From assembly GCA_031261245.1 (NCBI GenBank), contig JAISKU010000061.1:1-11679 (forward strand): a stretch of 11,679 nucleotides of DNA, read 5' to 3'. Below are positions 5,237-11,679 of this stretch, piece by piece. This stretch comes from Oscillospiraceae bacterium (GTDB taxonomy: Bacteria; Bacillota; Clostridia; Oscillospirales; Oscillospiraceae). The notes below the pieces were generated by a model that did no database searches, had not been told where the DNA came from, and worked only from the letters and a program-made list of their open reading frames with translations. Positions within the stretch are counted from its first letter, which is position 1; the number at the start of each line of letters is the position of its first letter. Made by a program: the position numbers and the translations under genes.

Positions 5237-6856
5237 TTATGAAATCCAATACCACTCATTGTAGTACGTATTGGCTCCGGGCGACGGGATAAACTCGACT
5301 CCGCCCAGTGACGCGTTGCACACCATCGCGCTCTGCGGCGTGACAAAAGAGTAGAAAAGCAGGTCGTCGGAGACGTATTTGTTCAGCTCCAACACGAGAT
5401 TCATGCGCTCGTTATCGTCGAAGATGTTGGAGATTTTTTCCTGGACTTTATCGACAAAGAAGTCATATCCTGCCCAGCCGCCCTCCAAAAAGACCGGGGA
5501 AAGGTTTATGGCGCCGTGCAGACCCGTCGCGGCAGTCCTCGCGGGAGAACCGAGCACGTATATGTAAATATCGCTCATGGTCGGATCGCCTATAACCGAG
5601 AGGAAAGAGGCGGCGTCGTAGTTGTTGATTACGGCTTTTATGCCGATTTGCCCAAGATTGTACTGGAGAATCTCGGCGATCGTCGCGTTTTCGGTAGTGC
5701 CGTCGGTGACTATCCTCAGCTCCTGTCCGTCAACAAGGCCCGCTTTTTCGGCATACTGCTTTGCAAGCTCCGGGTCGTACCCGGTTCTATACAGTTCATT
5801 CGGGTATTCAAGCCTCGGGTCAAAGTCGCTGACGTCATTGCTGCACGCCCACGTCGGTATGCTGGCGAGTCCGTCGAACACCAAGGTTTTTATCGCCTCC
5901 CTGTCAACGGAATAGGCTACGGCGTAACGGGCGTCTATATTGCTCATTTCCGAGTTTGAGGTCAGGTTGAAAAAGACCGCTGTCGCAAAGGAGGAATTTC
6001 TGAGGAAAGTTTTGTACTCCGGCAAGCTCTCTATGAAAGAAACCTCGCTGTTCGGAACGGCGGCCACGTCAACCACCCCGGTCTGGAGCGCCGTAACACG
6101 CTGCGCGGGCTCCGAGTTGACGTAGAACTTGAGATTCTTTATCGCGGGAGGGTTGCCCCAGTAATTCGGATTCGCCTCTAAGTAGACGTGGCTGTTGATT
6201 ACATATGTCTGCAACAGATACGGGCCCGTTCCGATGGGGTTGAATTCGTACTCCAGCGCGTCATATGTGCTGTGGTCGAACATCGGGTAAAGCGAGAGGC
6301 TGTTCATTACGCCTATGTCCCAGTTGTTCAAATGCAGCTCAATCGTGTAATCGTCAATGATCTTGGATTCCGGGAAATTGGCGGCGGGACACCACGGGAA
6401 CAGTCCGCTGTCAACCTCTTTCCACGAGAAAAACACGTCCTCCGCCGTAAAGGGATTTCCGTTTGAGAAATAGACGTTTTCTCTGAGGTGTATCGTCCAT
6501 AAAACATCGGATATGTAATCGACGCCGGTGGCGAGTATCCACTTGATTCCCTCGTTATCGACATCCCACAGTTTTTCGGCGTACATATTCGCGATTGCCC
6601 CGAAATCACCCCAAATCGGGTTTTTCGGGTTTATCGAGCCGCTGTCCCCGGTGACGGCGATGTTCAGGGTATCCCTTGTAGACGCGGGCGCTTCGGGCTG
6701 ATCTCCGCCCTCCGGCGGCGCCGGCTGTGCGCTCTGTCCAGGTGTTGCCGCCGGCGTGGGCGTGCTCGCGGGCGTGTCTTTCGCGCCGCAGGCAGTCAAC
6801 GATAGCAGCAGGATCGCAATCAGGATTAGACTCAGGATTCTGTGATGTTTTTTCAA
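5237..6856 (-). CDS. ABC transporter substrate-binding lipoprotein, family 5 (peptide type)
   Basis: Extracellular lipid-anchored receptor that would deliver oligopeptides, or a similar ligand such as nickel or opines, to an ABC importer. From TTG at 6856 the protein has 539 residues: signal peptide 1-22, lipobox LTAC with C23, a Pro/Thr/Ala/Gly-rich linker (about 28-60), then the SBP_bac_5 domain with FSNGNPFTAEDVFFSW (130-145), IGTGPYLL (208-215), ANPNYWG (228-234) and AQRVTALQTGVVDVAAVP (251-268). The start is TTG because CCTCCTT at 6866-6872 (SD AAGGAGG on this strand) sits 9 bases upstream; another in-frame TTG at 6880 lies before that site. No permease or ATPase gene is in the window. 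Base composition is visibly less GC-rich than asnB. Ligand unknown. Confidence 0.93.
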   Translation of the reverse strand: MKKHHRILSLILIAILLLSLTACGAKDTPASTPTPAATPGQSAQPAPPEGGDQPEAPASTRDTLNIAVTGDSGSINPKNPIWGDFGAIANMYAEKLWDVDNEGIKWILATGVDYISDVLWTIHLRENVYFSNGNPFTAEDVFFSWKEVDSGLFPWCPAANFPESKIIDDYTIELHLNNWDIGVMNSLSLYPMFDHSTYDALEYEFNPIGTGPYLLQTYVINSHVYLEANPNYWGNPPAIKNLKFYVNSEPAQRVTALQTGVVDVAAVPNSEVSFIESLPEYKTFLRNSSFATAVFFNLTSNSEMSNIDARYAVAYSVDREAIKTLVFDGLASIPTWACSNDVSDFDPRLEYPNELYRTGYDPELAKQYAEKAGLVDGQELRIVTDGTTENATIAEILQYNLGQIGIKAVINNYDAASFLSVIGDPTMSDIYIYVLGSPARTAATGLHGAINLSPVFLEGGWAGYDFFVDKVQEKISNIFDDNERMNLVLELNKYVSDDLLFYSFVTPQSAMVCNASLGGVEFIPSPGANTYYNEWYWIS

Positions 6857-6892
6857 GTATTTACGCCTCCTTATAAACAATTTGTATTATCA

Positions 6893-6921
6893 TTTTTACA
6901 CCTGTAGTCGATATTTGTCAA
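6893..6921 (-). promoter_or_regulatory. Candidate promoter for the substrate-binding protein
   Basis: On the - strand a perfect TTGACA (6921-6916) overlaps the asnB stop codon, with a 17-base spacer and TAAAAA (6898-6893, four of six). It would start transcripts about 30 bases before the TTG start. The -10 is imperfect; TGATAAT a little further down is an off-spacing alternative. No terminator is seen between asnB and this gene, so readthrough is also possible. Confidence 0.42.
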
Positions 6922-8744
6922 GCGATTCTCACTTTATATTTTTTCAGCCAGTAATTCATCTGCAAAAAGTACGCGATCGTCTGCGGCGCGGTCATAAGCT
7001 GCCCGTACCACGGCGCCGCGTCCGTGTCCGTAATCAGCGCCTCGAGCGCGTCCTTTTTTACGATTTGCAGCACGGGCGCGTCCGCGTTCTCGAGCGCGCT
7101 CCGCAGCTCCTCCGACACCGCCGCGAGGTAATCGGGGTTGTGCGTCTTGGGGTACGGGCTCTTCTTGCGCCACAGCACCTCCTCGGGCAGCAGTCCGCGC
7201 ACCGCCTCGCGCAGAAGCCCTTTCTCAAAGCCGCTGTGATCCTTGTACTCCCACGGCAGTGTGTACAGGTACTCCGCGATGCGATAGTCGCAGAACGGCA
7301 CGCGCACCTCGAGACCGGAGTACATCGACATGCGGTCCTTGCGGTCGAGAAGCGTCTGCATAAACCACTTGAAATTGAGGTTCACCATCTCCTTCATGCG
7401 GCGCTCCGGCGCGTTTTCGGGCGCGACAGACGTCTCGGAGAGCGTTCTGCGATAGCGCGTGCGCGTAAACGTCTCGCCGTCAATCTTGTGCTCCGGCAGC
7501 AGCATCGCCTGCCGCCGCGCCGTCGATTGCGCCCACGGAAATCCGTCGCGCTCGCGTATCTCCCTGTCGCGGTACCAGGGGTATCCCCCGAAAATTTCGT
7601 CCGCGCACTCGCCCGAGAGCGCGACCGTCGCGCGCTTCTTAATCTCGCGGCAAAACAGCAGCAGAGAGCCGTCCACGTCCCCCATTCCCGGCAGTCCGCG
7701 AGCGTTGGTCGCCTCGTACAGCGCGGGCACGAGCTCCGCCGTGTCGAGAATCACGTCGTGGTGCACCGCGCCGAGACTGCGGTTCATAATCTCGATGTAC
7801 GCCTCGTCGCTGTTCGGCTGGAATTTCCCGGGCGTGAAGTACTTCGCGTTGTCGCGGTACCCGACGGAAAACGTGTGCAGCGTCTCGCCGCGCTCCGTGA
7901 GGTGCTTATCCGCCACCGCCGAGATGATGCTCGAATCGAGCCCGCCGGACAGGAGCGTACACACCGGCACGTCGGAGACGAGCTGGCGCTCTATCGCGTC
8001 GCGCACGAGAAACCGCGTCTTATCCACCGCCTCGGCGAAGCTGTCGCGGCAGTCCGAATCGACGAGCTCCCAATATTTTTGCTTCCTGAATCCGCCGCGC
8101 GTGTACTCCGCAAAATATCCCGGCTCCAGCTCCTCAATCCCGCGCAGCACGCCGCACCCCGGCGTCCGCCCCGGGCCGAGGAACATCAGCTCCGCGATTC
8201 CGTTCTCGTCGAGCACGGCCTCGACGTCAGGGTGCGCCAAGAGCTCCGGAATTTCCGACGCGAATATGAGCGTCCCTCGCGCACGCGTATAAAACAGCGG
8301 CTTGACGCCGATTCTGTCCCGCGCCAGGAACAGCTTCTCCGCGCGCTCCTCCCACACGGCGAACGCGAAAATGCCGTTGAGCCGCCGGAGGCACCCGCTC
8401 CCCCACTCGATGTACGCGCGGCCGAGCACCTCGGTGTCGGAGCGCGTCGCGAACGCGTGGCCGAGCGCCGCAAGCTCCCGCCGCAGCTCGTCGGTATTGT
8501 ACAGCTCGCCGTTGTAGACGAGCACAAAGCGCTCTCCCCGCGCCTCGAGCTCCATCGGCTGCCGCCCGTTCTCGACGTCGATGACGGCGAGCCGCGCGTG
8601 AATCAGCGCCGCGCCGTCCTTTATGTAAATCCCGTCCTGATCCGGCCCGCGTCGCTTGAGCGCCGCGAGCATCGCCGCATACCCGTCGGCGCGCGAGCGG
8701 ATATATCCCCAATCCGCGCCGATTTGCCCCGCAATTCCGCACAT
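6918..8744 (-). CDS. asnB: Asparagine synthase, glutamine-hydrolysing
   Basis: Makes asparagine from aspartate, glutamine and ATP in the cytosol. The 608 residues fit AsnB. The N-terminal Ntn glutaminase domain starts MCGIAG, so C2 becomes the catalytic N-terminal cysteine after Met removal; it also has RRGPDQ, RLAVID, NGELYN and SDTE. The synthetase domain has the ATP pyrophosphatase loop SGGLDSS (266-272), then LSGECADEIFGGYPWY and EVRVPFCD, and ends with LRKKSP-like WRKKSPYPKTHNPDYL. No domain is missing. ATG start with GGGGTGA (8750-8756) upstream. It heads the - strand block. A candidate promoter lies in the divergent region. Paralogues of this fold act on other substrates, but the full motif set favours asparagine. 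Confidence 0.95.
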   Translation of the reverse strand: MCGIAGQIGADWGYIRSRADGYAAMLAALKRRGPDQDGIYIKDGAALIHARLAVIDVENGRQPMELEARGERFVLVYNGELYNTDELRRELAALGHAFATRSDTEVLGRAYIEWGSGCLRRLNGIFAFAVWEERAEKLFLARDRIGVKPLFYTRARGTLIFASEIPELLAHPDVEAVLDENGIAELMFLGPGRTPGCGVLRGIEELEPGYFAEYTRGGFRKQKYWELVDSDCRDSFAEAVDKTRFLVRDAIERQLVSDVPVCTLLSGGLDSSIISAVADKHLTERGETLHTFSVGYRDNAKYFTPGKFQPNSDEAYIEIMNRSLGAVHHDVILDTAELVPALYEATNARGLPGMGDVDGSLLLFCREIKKRATVALSGECADEIFGGYPWYRDREIRERDGFPWAQSTARRQAMLLPEHKIDGETFTRTRYRRTLSETSVAPENAPERRMKEMVNLNFKWFMQTLLDRKDRMSMYSGLEVRVPFCDYRIAEYLYTLPWEYKDHSGFEKGLLREAVRGLLPEEVLWRKKSPYPKTHNPDYLAAVSEELRSALENADAPVLQIVKKDALEALITDTDAAPWYGQLMTAPQTIAYFLQMNYWLKKYKVRIA

Positions 8745-8776
8745 AAAATCACCCCATAATTATAATTCGACGTTTC

Positions 8777-8805
8777 ATTTTATGCGGTTGAACGGGAATT
8801 GTGAG
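8777..8805 (-). promoter_or_regulatory. Candidate asnB promoter
   Basis: On the - strand CTCACA (8805-8800, four of six), a 17-base spacer and TAAAAT (8782-8777, five of six) would start transcription near 8770, leaving a leader of about 26 bases. A TATAAT at 8764-8759 is nearer but would start too close to the SD. This candidate overlaps the opposing promoter at 8788-8816. Confidence 0.35.
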
Positions 8806-8816
8806 TGTGGTATAAT
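8788..8816 (+). promoter_or_regulatory. Near-consensus sigma-A promoter for the kinase-tgt-M50 unit
   Basis: TTGAAC (8788-8793, five of six), a 17-base spacer, and a perfect TATAAT (8811-8816) preceded by TGG, which gives an extended -10. Transcription would begin near 8823, leaving an 89-base leader. This is the best promoter in the window. Confidence 0.8.
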
Positions 8817-8895
8817 GTGAACACTTAGCGAACACGAGCGCAGCGACGAGCGAGCTTAGTGAGAACATATGCCCTTGCGGCATAATTGAGAACAT
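8817..8895 (+). repeat. Leader with recurring GAACAC/GAGAACAT motifs and a small hairpin
   Basis: Related short words recur on the same strand: GTGAACAC (8817-8824), TTAGCGAACAC (8825-8835), TTAGTGAGAACAT (8856-8868) and TTGAGAACAT (8886-8895); GAGAACAT is exact in the last two. Between them are a purine/CG stretch of GAGCGCAGCGACGAGCGAGC (8837-8856) and a 6-bp hairpin (8868-8873 with 8879-8884). No ORF or known riboswitch is recognisable. Function is unknown. Confidence 0.4.
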
Positions 8896-8911
8896 TGTTA
8901 GGAGAATCAAA

Positions 8912-9784
8912 ATGCTTGACCGCTTTTCGGACATCACGCCGCTTGAAAAGGGCTACTCCGGCGACAAAAAGTACATAGTCACACGCGGCGGCGACAAGCT
9001 CCTGCTGCGCGTCTGCGATATCGCCGAGTACGAGCGCAAGCGCGCGGAATTCGCGGCGATGCAAAGGTGCGCCGAGACGGGAATTTTGATGTCAGTTCCG
9101 CTCGAGCTCGACGCCCGTGACGGGTGTGTGTATTCGCTCTTCACCTATATTGACGGCGAGGACGCGGAGGCCGCGCTTCCGAAGCTCACTGAGGAGCGGC
9201 AGTACGCGCTCGGCGTGAAAGCGGGCAAAATTCTGCGGAAAATCCACTCAATCCCCGCGCCGGACGGCGCGGAGCCGTGGGATGTACGCTTCAGCCGCAA
9301 GATAGAAAGAAACCTGCGCTGGTATGAGGAGTGCCCGATTAAGTACCCCGACGGTGCGCGCTTTATAAAATATCTCGAGGACAACCGCCGTCTGCTCAAA
9401 AACCGTCCGCAGACGTTCCAGCACGGCGATTATCACTGCGGCAACATGATAGTCACCACGTCGGGCGAGCTGGGCATAATCGACTTCAACCGTCTCGACT
9501 TCGGCGACCCGTGGGAGGAGTTCAACCGCATAGTCTGGTGCGCCGCCGTCAGCGGGCGCTTCGCCTCCGGGCGCGTGGACGGCTACTTCGGCGACGAGGT
9601 TCCGGAGCTGTTTTGGCGGCTCTTGGCGTTTTACATCGCGTCAAACACCCTCGGCTCAATCTATTGGTCAATTCCGTTCGGTCAGGGCGAGATTGACACG
9701 ATGATGAATCAGGCGGCAAATGTCCTTGAGTGGTATAACGGTATGGAGAGTGTCGTTCCGACATGGTATCAAAAATATGTTTGA
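8912..9784 (+). CDS. APH-fold small-molecule kinase (phosphotransferase family)
   Basis: A 290-residue soluble protein with the aminoglycoside phosphotransferase/choline kinase fold. Catalytic signatures: QHGDYHCGN with D173 as the expected catalytic base (H171-D173) and N178 as a metal ligand, then GIIDFNRLDFGDPWEEFNR with D191 as the metal-binding Asp. The N-lobe has a glycine-containing loop (KGYSGDKKYIV, 13-23) and LLLRV with the putative ATP contacts. The C-terminal part, ASNTLGSIYW...FGQGE, resembles a family common in Firmicutes genomes whose substrate is not known. The family name gives no evidence for drug resistance. ATG start with GGAG (8901-8904) 7 bases upstream. First gene of an overlapping three-gene unit with tgt. 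Confidence 0.88.
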   Translation: MLDRFSDITPLEKGYSGDKKYIVTRGGDKLLLRVCDIAEYERKRAEFAAMQRCAETGILMSVPLELDARDGCVYSLFTYIDGEDAEAALPKLTEERQYALGVKAGKILRKIHSIPAPDGAEPWDVRFSRKIERNLRWYEECPIKYPDGARFIKYLEDNRRLLKNRPQTFQHGDYHCGNMIVTTSGELGIIDFNRLDFGDPWEEFNRIVWCAAVSGRFASGRVDGYFGDEVPELFWRLLAFYIASNTLGSIYWSIPFGQGEIDTMMNQAANVLEWYNGMESVVPTWYQKYV

Positions 9785-10928
9785 GTTAATTTCAACGGAT
9801 TCCGCCTCCCGCGCCCGCCGCGGCGTGCTCACCACCCCGCACGGCGAGGTGCAGACGCCCGCGTTCATGAACGTCGGAACGCAGGCCGCTATCAAGGGCG
9901 GGCTGGACGCGTCGGATCTGCGCGCGCTCGGGTGCCAAATCGAGCTGTCGAACACGTACCACCTGCACGTGCGCCCCGGGGACGCGCTCATACGCTCGCT
10001 CGGCGGTCTGCACCGCTTCATGGCGTGGGACGGCCCGATTCTCACGGACAGCGGAGGGTTTCAGATTTTCTCGCTCGCCGGACTTCGCAAAATCACGGAG
10101 GAGGGCGTGACGTTCGCCTCGCACGTGGACGGCCGCCGCATATTCATGTCGCCGGAGGACTCGATTCGCATCCAGTCCAACCTCGGGAGCGACATCGCGA
10201 TGGCGTTTGACGAGTGCGTGGAGATACCCTCGCCGTATGAGTACGTCAAATCGTCGTGTGAGCGCACGTACCGCTGGCTCGCGCGGTGCAAGGCGGAGCT
10301 GGAGCGGCAAAACGCAAAGTCCGACGCAATCAACTCCGGTCAGGTGCTGTTCGGAATCAATCAGGGCGCCGTTTTTTCGGATCTGCGTATTGAACACATG
10401 AAAAAAATCGCGGAGCTCGACCTCTCGGGCTACGCGATCGGCGGCCTCGCCGTTGGCGAGACGCACAGCGAGATGTACGACACAATCGAACTCGTCGAGG
10501 AGCACATGCCGCGCGACCGTCCGCGCTATCTCATGGGTGTGGGAACCCCGGCGAACATCATCGAGGCGGTGGCGCGCGGGATAGACATGTTTGACTGCGT
10601 GATGCCCGCGCGAAACGGGCGGCACGGGCACTTTTTCACGTGGGGCGGCGTAATCAACATCAACAACGAGAGGTTTTCCGCCGACGCGGAGCCGATTGAC
10701 AAAGACTGCGGCTGCCCGACGTGCCGGGCGCACTCGCGCGCGTATATCCGCCACCTGTTCAAGGCGGGCGAGACGCTCGCGCTGCGGCTCGCCGTGACGC
10801 ACAACCTGTGGTTTTTCAACGAGCTTATGGCGAGGATTCGCGCGGCGATAGACGACGGGATGTTCGGGGATTTCCGTCGGAAGTACACAGAGATTTTGGG
10901 GAGGCGCAACAGTGAAGAAGAAAAGTAG
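9777..10928 (+). CDS. tgt: tRNA-guanine transglycosylase
   Basis: Replaces guanine-34 with preQ1 in tRNAs for Tyr, His, Asn and Asp, the committed step to queuosine. From ATG 9777 the protein has 383 residues, normal for bacterial Tgt. It shows ELISTDSASRARRG, TPAFMNVGT, ILTDSGGFQ with D91, SNLGSDIAMAFDEC, GYAIGGLAVGE, and DMFDCVMPARNGRHG with nucleophile D273. The zinc site is complete: C311, C313, C316 and H342. The upstream in-frame ATG at 9720 lies inside the kinase gene and would add 19 unrelated residues. The start overlaps the kinase stop by 8 bases and has no clear SD of its own, so translation probably depends on coupling. The 3' end overlaps the next gene by 17 bases. Confidence 0.97.
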   Translation: MFELISTDSASRARRGVLTTPHGEVQTPAFMNVGTQAAIKGGLDASDLRALGCQIELSNTYHLHVRPGDALIRSLGGLHRFMAWDGPILTDSGGFQIFSLAGLRKITEEGVTFASHVDGRRIFMSPEDSIRIQSNLGSDIAMAFDECVEIPSPYEYVKSSCERTYRWLARCKAELERQNAKSDAINSGQVLFGINQGAVFSDLRIEHMKKIAELDLSGYAIGGLAVGETHSEMYDTIELVEEHMPRDRPRYLMGVGTPANIIEAVARGIDMFDCVMPARNGRHGHFFTWGGVININNERFSADAEPIDKDCGCPTCRAHSRAYIRHLFKAGETLALRLAVTHNLWFFNELMARIRAAIDDGMFGDFRRKYTEILGRRNSEEEK

Positions 10929-11679
10929 GTTTTCCATCGGCTATATTATATCCGCGCTGGTTATGCTTGTGCTCGGCGGCGTAGTGGGCGCGTATATCGG
11001 CACGCTCGGCGAATTAAACATCGCCGTTATCGTTCTCTTTGTCGTGTTCCTCTACCTCTCGATGGTTCTGCACATCATTATTCACGAGTTCGGGCACATG
11101 GTTTTCGGGCTTCTGACGGGGTATCGCTTTCTGTCCTTCAGGGTGTTCAATCTCACGCTCATCAGGGAGGACGGCAAACTGAGATTCAAAAAATATACGC
11201 TCGCCGGGACGTCCGGTCAGTGTCTGATGTCTCCGCCGGACTTCGCGGACGGTAAAATCCCTGTCATGCTCTACAATTTCGGCGGCGCGTTCATGAATTT
11301 AATTGTGTCCGCGCTGTGTTTCCCGCTGTTTTGGACTTTTCAGAGCAGCACGGCACCCGGGATGTTCTTTTTGGTCGTCTGTCTGCTCGGCGTCGCCTAC
11401 GCGATTTTGAACGGGCTGCCCATGAGAATGGGCGCCGTCAACAACGACGGCAAAAACGCCGTCAGTCTCGGCGGGAACGCGGGCGCGCTGCGGGCGTGGT
11501 GGATCCAGCTGAAGCTTGTCGAGCTTACAGTCGGCGGCGCGCGCCTGCGCGATATGCCGGAGGAGTGGTTCGCGCTCCCGCCGGAGGAGGAGATGGGCAA
11601 CCCGCTAATCGCGTATCTCGCCGTGTGCGCGTGCAGCAGATTGATGGATCGGCACGATTTCGCGCAGGCGCGGGAGCTC
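10912..11679 (+). CDS. M50-type membrane metalloprotease, partial (3' end beyond window)
   Basis: The first 256 codons of an open frame that reaches the window edge without a stop. It encodes a polytopic membrane protein: helix about 11-33, a second about 38-60 ending in the zinc motif HEFGH (58-62), then a loop with GTSGQCLMSPP (98-109), helices about 117-141 and 150-168, and NGLP (167-170) followed by NNDG (177-180), probably the third metal ligand D179. The part after 180 is soluble and helical, with a region (about 230-256) that resembles TPR-like helices. These features fit M50/site-2 protease relatives of Firmicutes. GTG start with GGGGAGG (10898-10904) 7 bases upstream, inside the end of tgt. 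Substrate unknown; not SpoIVFB by sequence. Confidence 0.85.
   Translation, partial: MKKKSRFSIGYIISALVMLVLGGVVGAYIGTLGELNIAVIVLFVVFLYLSMVLHIIIHEFGHMVFGLLTGYRFLSFRVFNLTLIREDGKLRFKKYTLAGTSGQCLMSPPDFADGKIPVMLYNFGGAFMNLIVSALCFPLFWTFQSSTAPGMFFLVVCLLGVAYAILNGLPMRMGAVNNDGKNAVSLGGNAGALRAWWIQLKLVELTVGGARLRDMPEEWFALPPEEEMGNPLIAYLAVCACSRLMDRHDFAQAREL

Noticed and set aside
6882..8759. Very long open frame (625 codons) on the + strand antisense to asnB
   Set aside because: It mirrors asnB in a GC-rich codon frame, is full of Arg/Leu/His with no domain, has no ribosome site, and asnB on the other strand shows all catalytic motifs.
8817..8895. CRISPR array
   Set aside because: The repeated words are 8-13 bases, imperfect and unevenly spaced, with no spacer-like units or cas genes.
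8823..8911. preQ1 riboswitch ahead of the tgt unit
   Set aside because: The leader has one 6-bp hairpin and repeats but I do not see the preQ1 pseudoknot pattern or its conserved A-rich tail.
8912..9784. Aminoglycoside resistance gene
   Set aside because: The fold is APH-like, but the gene sits in a housekeeping overlap with tgt, has host-like composition and resembles a widespread Firmicutes family; nothing shows drug specificity.
9792..10937. 381-codon open frame on the - strand antisense to tgt
   Set aside because: Arg/Val/His-rich shadow of a clear tgt gene, without SD or recognisable domain.

Overview
The window reads as core chromosome of an endospore-forming Clostridia-class Firmicute with GC-rich coding DNA (an Oscillospiraceae-like lineage is my guess). 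Reasons: adjacent spoIIM-like and spoIIE sporulation genes, a Firmicutes-type TIGR04086 membrane protein after yajC, strong Shine-Dalgarno (SD) sites, frequent GTG/TTG starts and consensus sigma-A promoters. I found no phage, transposon, CRISPR array, tRNA or rRNA.

Layout. (1) Bases 43-4178, + strand: yajC (Sec accessory subunit), a TIGR04086 membrane protein, a SpoIIM-like five-helix protein, spoIIE (phosphatase that activates sigma-F), and an 87-residue protein with a C-terminal membrane anchor. (2) 4205-4957: a promoter, a leader, rplU (L21), rpmA (L27) and a strong terminator. (3) 4973-8744, - strand: asnB, then a peptide-type ABC substrate-binding lipoprotein, then a 75-residue Cys/His-rich protein; this block converges on the rpmA terminator. 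(4) 8788-11679, + strand: a near-consensus promoter drives an APH-fold kinase, tgt (queuosine tRNA-guanine transglycosylase) and an M50-type membrane metalloprotease that runs off the window. These three genes overlap end to start, so translation is probably coupled.

The genes are individually recognisable and I see no complete new multi-gene system. The most unusual signal is in the RNA-level layout of the spo block. At three junctions (before the TIGR04086 gene, before spoIIE, before the 87-residue gene) a hairpin arm carries the candidate ribosome-binding site of the next gene, and a T-run lies between that site and the start codon. Each could act as a terminator, an SD-sequestering hairpin, or both. 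Other points are an L27 with no N-terminal extension together with no prp protease gene, a TIGR04086 gene without SCIFF genes beside it, an orphan lower-GC substrate-binding protein, and an M50 protein with a lengthened second metal motif. All gaps between genes are under 170 bases and each is described below.
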